This document shows positions 58,515-64,000 of a stretch of DNA of 64,000 nucleotides, one piece after another. Each line of letters begins with the position of its first letter. Position 1 is the first letter of the stretch. Both the position numbers and the translations under genes were made by a program. The stretch covers positions 434,001 to 498,000 of the forward strand of contig NZ_CP098732.1 in assembly GCF_023824315.1 (NCBI RefSeq), given 5' to 3'. Source of the DNA: Acinetobacter tibetensis (GTDB lineage: Bacteria; Pseudomonadota; Gammaproteobacteria; Pseudomonadales; Moraxellaceae). The notes under the pieces are model-generated. The model was given only the letters and a program-made list of their open reading frames with translations. It had not been told where the DNA came from and searched no databases.

Positions 58515-60416
58515 TTAAATGCTCAACTTTTTCAAGTCGCGTTTTTTGCCATAAATGAGCTGGACAATTGCACGAGTCACTGTAATGGCAGTAAACATCG
58601 AGCAGATAATACCGATCATCAAGGTCACAGCGAAGCCTTTAATTGGGCCTGTACCGATAGCAAAGAGAATGAAAGCAACCAAGAAGGTGGTCAAGTTCGA
58701 GTCCAAAATGGTGTTATAGGCTCGGTCATAACCCGCAATAATGGCTTGCTTTGGAGAAGCTCCCCATTTGATTTCCTCTCGTATTCGCTCACAGATCAGA
58801 ACGTTGGCATCGACTGCCATACCAATGGTGATTACGATACCCGCAATACCCGGCAAGGTCAGGGAAGCTCCAATCCAAGACATGACGGTTAAAATCATGG
58901 CTAAGTTGAATACTAGGGCAAAATTCGCGATTAAGCCGAACAGGCGGAAGAACACCACCATCCAGATCGCCACGAGTAAGAAGCCAATTTGGGTGGATAA
59001 CACGCCTTTATCAATGTTTTCTTGACCAAGGCTAGGACCAACCACGCGTTCTTCAACAAAGTACATTGGCGCTGCTAATGCACCCGCACGTAACATGAGG
59101 GCAAGTTCAGACGCTTCTTGTGGTGAATCTAGGCCCGTGATACGGAACTGAGAACCCAACACGGCTTGAATGGTCGCCGCATTAATGACCACAGATTCTG
59201 TATAGGGTGTACGGACTTCCGTTTGAGCCCCAGTTTTCGGGTCTGCGACATAGCTGATCTTTTGTTTATTTTCAATAAACAACACCGCCATACGTTTGCC
59301 CACAGAATTACGCGTAGCGTCTGCCATGAGCTTACCACCCGCGCTGTCGAGGGTAATATTAACTTCTGCACCGCCAGTGTCCTGACTAAAGCCAGAAGAG
59401 GCGTTTTGAACACGTTCACCTGTCAGAATACGATTACGATTAAGTAATAACTCACGACCACTATCAAGTGACTGATAAGCAAATACTTCTGTACCTGGAG
59501 GGAGTGGTTGATCATTATATTTACCCGTATATGGATCAATATATTGATCATTCTGGTCTGAAACCAGACGGAACTCTAAGTTCGCAGTACGGCCCAAAAC
59601 ACGTTTTGCTTCGGCTGTATCTTGTACACCTGGGAGTTCAACCACAATACGGTTGCTACCTTGGGTTTGTACCAGTGCTTCTGCAACCCCTAACTCATTA
59701 ATACGGTTACGCAGGGTGGTTAAGTTTTGGTTGACCGCATAAGATTGAATTTCTTGCTTACGCGCATCGGTATAGGTCAAACGCAAGCTAGAGCCTGTAT
59801 CTGAAGCAACGGCTTGCTGAGTAAATTCAGTATTATTGCTGCGCAAGAAATCCATGACTGCATCACGATCAGTATTGTTCGCAAATTGCAAAGTAATGGT
59901 ATTGTTATTCAATGAAAGACTATTGAATTTCAATTTATTGTCACGCAATTGGCGACGTAAATCGGTTGCAGAGGTTTCCATGCGTTGGCTGATGGCTTTG
60001 TCCATATCCACTTCAAGTAAGAAGTGAACACCACCACGCAAGTCCAAACCAAGCTTCATTGGTTTCGCACCAATTTTTTGCAACCATTCTGGTGTGGTTG
60101 GTGCAAGGTTCAGTGCAACAACGTAGTTATCTCCAAGACCACGGCGTAATGCATCTTTGGCTTTTAACTGGGCTTCAGATGAATCTAGACGGAGCAATGC
60201 AGCGTTATTGGTAAAGCTATTGTCATGCGTTGCAATATTTTCGCTTTTTAAAATTAGCTCTGCTTTTTGTATGATGCTTTGGTCAATTTGAGTACCAGCT
60301 TTGGCACCTGAAATTTGAACAGCAGGTTCATCAGGATACAAACTTGGCAGGGCATATAATGTACTGACCACGAGAACCACGAGAATCAGTAGATATTTCC
60401 ATGCTGGGTAACGCAT
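58515..60416 (-). CDS. secD: Protein translocase subunit SecD
   Basis: 633 residues from the ATG at 60416 (MRYPAWKYLLILVVL; AAGAAG precedes it). A longer frame to 60455 lacks a Shine-Dalgarno. LDLRGGVHFLLEVDM marks the P1 domain near 122-137, and GMAVDANVLICERIREE is the conserved D-loop near the C-terminus. Six transmembrane helices. Partner of SecF. Confidence 0.95.
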   Translation of the reverse strand: MRYPAWKYLLILVVLVVSTLYALPSLYPDEPAVQISGAKAGTQIDQSIIQKAELILKSENIATHDNSFTNNAALLRLDSSEAQLKAKDALRRGLGDNYVVALNLAPTTPEWLQKIGAKPMKLGLDLRGGVHFLLEVDMDKAISQRMETSATDLRRQLRDNKLKFNSLSLNNNTITLQFANNTDRDAVMDFLRSNNTEFTQQAVASDTGSSLRLTYTDARKQEIQSYAVNQNLTTLRNRINELGVAEALVQTQGSNRIVVELPGVQDTAEAKRVLGRTANLEFRLVSDQNDQYIDPYTGKYNDQPLPPGTEVFAYQSLDSGRELLLNRNRILTGERVQNASSGFSQDTGGAEVNITLDSAGGKLMADATRNSVGKRMAVLFIENKQKISYVADPKTGAQTEVRTPYTESVVINAATIQAVLGSQFRITGLDSPQEASELALMLRAGALAAPMYFVEERVVGPSLGQENIDKGVLSTQIGFLLVAIWMVVFFRLFGLIANFALVFNLAMILTVMSWIGASLTLPGIAGIVITIGMAVDANVLICERIREEIKWGASPKQAIIAGYDRAYNTILDSNLTTFLVAFILFAIGTGPIKGFAVTLMIGIICSMFTAITVTRAIVQLIYGKKRDLKKLSI

Positions 60417-60467
60417 TTGTTTTCTTCTTAAAATGAAAAAGTCGTGCGGGTGCACGACTATTTTTGA

Positions 60468-60797
60468 TTAAAGGTTATTTAATGTGCCTTCAGGAAGAAC
60501 TGAAATCACACTTGCGCGTTGAATTTTTACTTCTACACCTCGGTTTAATTCAACCACTGCAAAATCACCTTCAATTTTAGTAATTTTACCCATCAAACCA
60601 CCAGCAAAAACAACTTCACTTCCAACACCTAAGCTTTCGACTAAAGAACGGTGTTCTTTAGCACGCTTAGATTGCGGACGCCAAATCAAGAAATAGAAAA
60701 TTGCGACAAAAACCGCAATCATAAGTAAGTTCGTTACGAGGCTTGGTTGCTGTGCAGCTTCACCTGCTGCGTGAGCAGTAGAAATAAAAAGGCTCAT
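60468..60797 (-). CDS. yajC: Preprotein translocase subunit YajC
   Basis: 109 residues, one transmembrane helix near 24-42 (MIAVFVAIFYFLIWRPQSKR) and a small cytoplasmic domain. It associates with SecDF. Gap of 51 nt to secD and about 100 nt after tgt. Confidence 0.95.
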   Translation of the reverse strand: MSLFISTAHAAGEAAQQPSLVTNLLMIAVFVAIFYFLIWRPQSKRAKEHRSLVESLGVGSEVVFAGGLMGKITKIEGDFAVVELNRGVEVKIQRASVISVLPEGTLNNL

Positions 60798-60895
60798 TTC
60801 AATTTCCTAAACAATAAACTGGTATCAATTTGATAATAAATAGACTTGCTCTGCAATTTACCTTGTCTTTTTCTTCAGCGCAAATGCTGAAAGAA

Positions 60896-62038
<1,143 letters not shown>

Positions 62039-62313
62039 TCAAGGCGAAAAAACAGTTCGCTGATTGTTCGAGCTAAAAAGAGAGCTATTTTCCTCGATTC
62101 TGTACTTAAACGCCAGTTTTGTGATGTGTTGAACTGTTAATTCTGATTCATGAATTACAAAAAATGAGAGAAAAGCATGTGGGATTGGAAGTTTGTATTA
62201 TTTTTGCTTGTGTAATGATTTGTTTCTATTTTACCTGAAAATAGTGATTAAATTGTAAGTGAAATTGGTATCTACTGATTCTTTACGTTGACTGTGTGTT
62301 CCTGGGGTGGGTA

Positions 62314-63240
62314 ATGAGTGAATTAAAAGAATGGGAATTTTATAAAACATTGCTAGAAACGACCAATGCGATTCCTTGGCAAATTAATTGGGATACCAAA
62401 GAGTTTAGTTATATTGGACCGCAAATTGAAAGCCTATTGGGGTGGCCACAAGACAGTTGGAAATCTGCACAAGACTGGATTGACCGCATGCATCCAGATG
62501 ACCGAGATAAGACGGTCGGTATGTGTATTCAACTCTCTGATGATGGTACCGATCATGAGGCAGATTATCGTGCGTTAACCCAAGATGGCGGATACGTCTG
62601 GATCCGTGATGTTGTGCATGTGATTCGTGAAAATGATAAAACCATTGCCATTATTGGCTTCATGTTTGATATTTCAGAACGCAAAAGTATGGAATTGGAA
62701 CTTGAGGAGTTGAATAAAAAGAACCAAGCGTTATTACTGCAAGATCCATTGACGCAGGTGGCAAATCGCAAAGCCTTGAATGAACGGATTGAGTTTGAGT
62801 TTAAGCGAGCAGAGCGCAATAAACGACCATTGTCGATACTGTTTATTGATATTGATCATTTTAAAAAATACAACGATGATTTTGGGCATTTGCAAGGCGA
62901 TCAGTGTTTGATTGCAGTCGCACAGTTATTAAAAAATCAGTTTAGTCGAGCCTACGATTTTGTGGCGCGCTTTGGTGGGGAAGAGTTTGTGGTGATTTTG
63001 CCTGAAACCACACTTGAAGATGCAGTTTTATCGGCTGAACGCTTCCGTAAGGCAGTGGCTCATTTGGCCATACCGAGCCTGACGGCAAGTCAGCATGCGA
63101 ATATCACGGTCAGCATTGGGGTAAATACGCATGGCTCAGGGCAAAACTATTTAAATGTGTCTAGCTTTTTACAGTCGGCAGATCAATTGCTGTATCAGGC
63201 AAAAGCCGAAGGGCGGAATCAGGTTCGTTTTCTGTCTTAA
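62314..63240 (+). CDS. Diguanylate cyclase with N-terminal PAS domain
   Basis: 308 residues from the ATG at 62314, with GGGGTGGG 4-10 nt upstream; a GTG at 62296 would add six. A PAS domain (about 18-125; VWIRDVVHVIRENDKTIAIIGFMFDISERK) is followed by a GGDEF domain with the active site GGEEF at 221-225 and an inhibitory I-site R212-A-Y-D215 exactly five residues before it. No transmembrane segment, so it is cytoplasmic. It makes cyclic di-GMP and is expected to be product-inhibited. A terminator follows. Confidence 0.92.
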   Translation: MSELKEWEFYKTLLETTNAIPWQINWDTKEFSYIGPQIESLLGWPQDSWKSAQDWIDRMHPDDRDKTVGMCIQLSDDGTDHEADYRALTQDGGYVWIRDVVHVIRENDKTIAIIGFMFDISERKSMELELEELNKKNQALLLQDPLTQVANRKALNERIEFEFKRAERNKRPLSILFIDIDHFKKYNDDFGHLQGDQCLIAVAQLLKNQFSRAYDFVARFGGEEFVVILPETTLEDAVLSAERFRKAVAHLAIPSLTASQHANITVSIGVNTHGSGQNYLNVSSFLQSADQLLYQAKAEGRNQVRFLS

Positions 63241-63251
63241 TTTGAGTTTAA

Positions 63252-63290
63252 GCAGCATTGTGAAATTTATTCACCATGCTGTCTTTTTTG
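63252..63290 (+). terminator. Intrinsic terminator after the diguanylate cyclase gene
   Basis: GCAGCATTGTGAA / TTCACCATGCTGT (one mismatch, one G-U) followed by CT6. Confidence 0.8.
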
Positions 63291-63298
63291 CTAAATCA

Positions 63299-63865
63299 TT
63301 AGAAATTCGGACGATAATCAAAATTTTGCATAGCTGCTGTATCACGAAATGGTCGAATGGCTTTTTTGCCAATGGTCATGGTATTGATGACGTTGTTGGG
63401 GAAAATCTGAATTTGGTTGTTAAACAATTCAACATTGCGATTAAAAATGGTAATCGCAGCCCCTACATTTTCGTTTTGTTCTTCAATTTCATTCATCATT
63501 TTTAGATAAATTTCATTGGCTTTAAGCTCAGGGTAGTTTTCAACCACGACATTTAGGCTGTGCATGAGTTCTTTGTTTAAGTTCTCAATCCGTTGTAACT
63601 GAGATACATCGGCAGTGTTTGCATTCAAACTTAAAATGTTCTGACGCAATTCTGTCACTTTTTCTAAAGTGCCTTTTTCAAAACTTGAATATTGCTCTAC
63701 CAAGGGTGCAAGCGCATCTAAAATTTTAATTTTTTGACGTTCGTAGCTGGTAACATCTGACCAAGCACGAATAGTGGCATTATGATGGCGTACAATATTA
63801 TTACGAATGAAAATAATGGCTACAATGGCGATAATAATTAGCAATAATAAAATAAAAAGTCCCAT
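63299..63865 (-). CDS. LemA family protein
   Basis: 188 residues. One N-terminal membrane helix (2-21), then a helical domain with VTELRQNILSLNA, LNVVVENYPELKANEIYLKMMNEIEE and FNRNVELFNNQIQIFPNNVI, the family core. LemA proteins are periplasm- or cytoplasm-facing coiled-coil proteins of uncertain role, and often lie beside DUF3137 or TPM-domain genes. The next gene upstream on the same strand is incomplete. Confidence 0.9.
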   Translation of the reverse strand: MGLFILLLLIIIAIVAIIFIRNNIVRHHNATIRAWSDVTSYERQKIKILDALAPLVEQYSSFEKGTLEKVTELRQNILSLNANTADVSQLQRIENLNKELMHSLNVVVENYPELKANEIYLKMMNEIEEQNENVGAAITIFNRNVELFNNQIQIFPNNVINTMTIGKKAIRPFRDTAAMQNFDYRPNF

Positions 63866-63903
63866 GTTGCCCCCTGTTTAATGGTTGTACAATTTTGTCG
63901 CTG

Positions 63904-64000
63904 TTATTTTAAAAGTTTCAATAAATCAGACTTTAAATGTTCTAGATAAGGTAGTTTAAATGTACGTAAGTGTCCACGTAAACTCGAAATATCTTGGATA
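63904..64000 (-). CDS. C-terminal end of an unidentified protein (truncated by the window edge)
   Basis: The last 32 codons of a minus-strand frame are visible (ending ...KSDLLKLLK), 38 nt upstream of lemA. Position next to LemA suggests a DUF3137-type partner, but too little is visible to assign it. Confidence 0.5.
   Translation of the reverse strand, partial: IQDISSLRGHLRTFKLPYLEHLKSDLLKLLK

Noticed and set aside
60417..60455. N-terminal extension of SecD
   Set aside because: The ATG at 60416 has a Shine-Dalgarno and gives the usual membrane-start sequence.

Overview
The window is an ordinary chromosomal stretch of a moderately A+T-rich gammaproteobacterium, almost certainly Acinetobacter. 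Reasons: the 23S/5S sequences, the AT-biased codon use, the family-typical MnmC, FabI, MacAB and IlvI-IlvH-IlvC proteins, and the gene block rlmN-pilF-rodZ-ispG-hisS-yfgM-bamB-der. I cannot name the species. No phage, insertion sequence, CRISPR array, integrase or tRNA gene was seen. Most genes are housekeeping.

Layout. 1-1.7 kb: 3' part of the 23S rRNA gene, 5S rRNA and the rrn terminator. 1.7-6.4 kb: a Na/phosphate cotransporter-family protein, a disulfide-reductase flavoprotein and an Ig-like-repeat lipoprotein. 6.4-7.3 kb: a minus-strand operon of two tandem DUF442 phosphatase-like proteins and a 34-residue lipoprotein overlapping the second gene. 7.4-10.6 kb: alpha/beta hydrolase-trxC, two hotdog thioesterases, yajQ and a rhodanese. 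10.7-19.4 kb: mnmC, YciI/YciB/PHP proteins, GST, bestrophin, radC facing coaBC, and cytochrome b562. 19.5-21 kb: an AraC-MGMT protein and an AlkB-type dioxygenase (alkylation repair). 21-26 kb: secB-grxC-rhodanese, rsgA facing orn, a BAX-inhibitor-like membrane protein, fabI. 26-31 kb: a macA-macB-outer-membrane-factor tripartite exporter. 31-35.3 kb: leuS-lptE-holA with a cluster of small palindromes inside. 35.7-40.1 kb: a DUF4124 protein and ilvI-ilvH-ilvC.

40-45 kb is the clearest accessory segment: a 0.9-kb very A+T-rich gap, then a four-gene chaperone-usher pilus locus (pilin, chaperone, usher, second subunit) that looks like the archaic/SCPU type, with a strong hairpin between pilin and chaperone. 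It is followed by a glycosyltransferase-PAP2 phosphatase pair preceded by three Pho-box-like half-sites at 11-bp spacing, suggesting phosphate-starvation lipid remodelling.

47-57.5 kb: iscX, ndk and the long rlmN-pilF-rodZ-ispG-hisS-yfgM-bamB-der block, then a phosphopantetheinyl transferase. 57.5-62 kb: tgt-yajC-secD-secF on the minus strand. 62-64 kb: a PAS-GGDEF diguanylate cyclase, a LemA protein and the end of one further gene.

I found no clear new defence or mobile system. The points most worth a second look are the pilus locus and its hairpin, the putative Pho-controlled glycosyltransferase/PAP2 pair, the DUF442 pair with its tiny lipoprotein, the near-perfect 20-bp hairpin after the DUF4124 gene, and the small-palindrome families.
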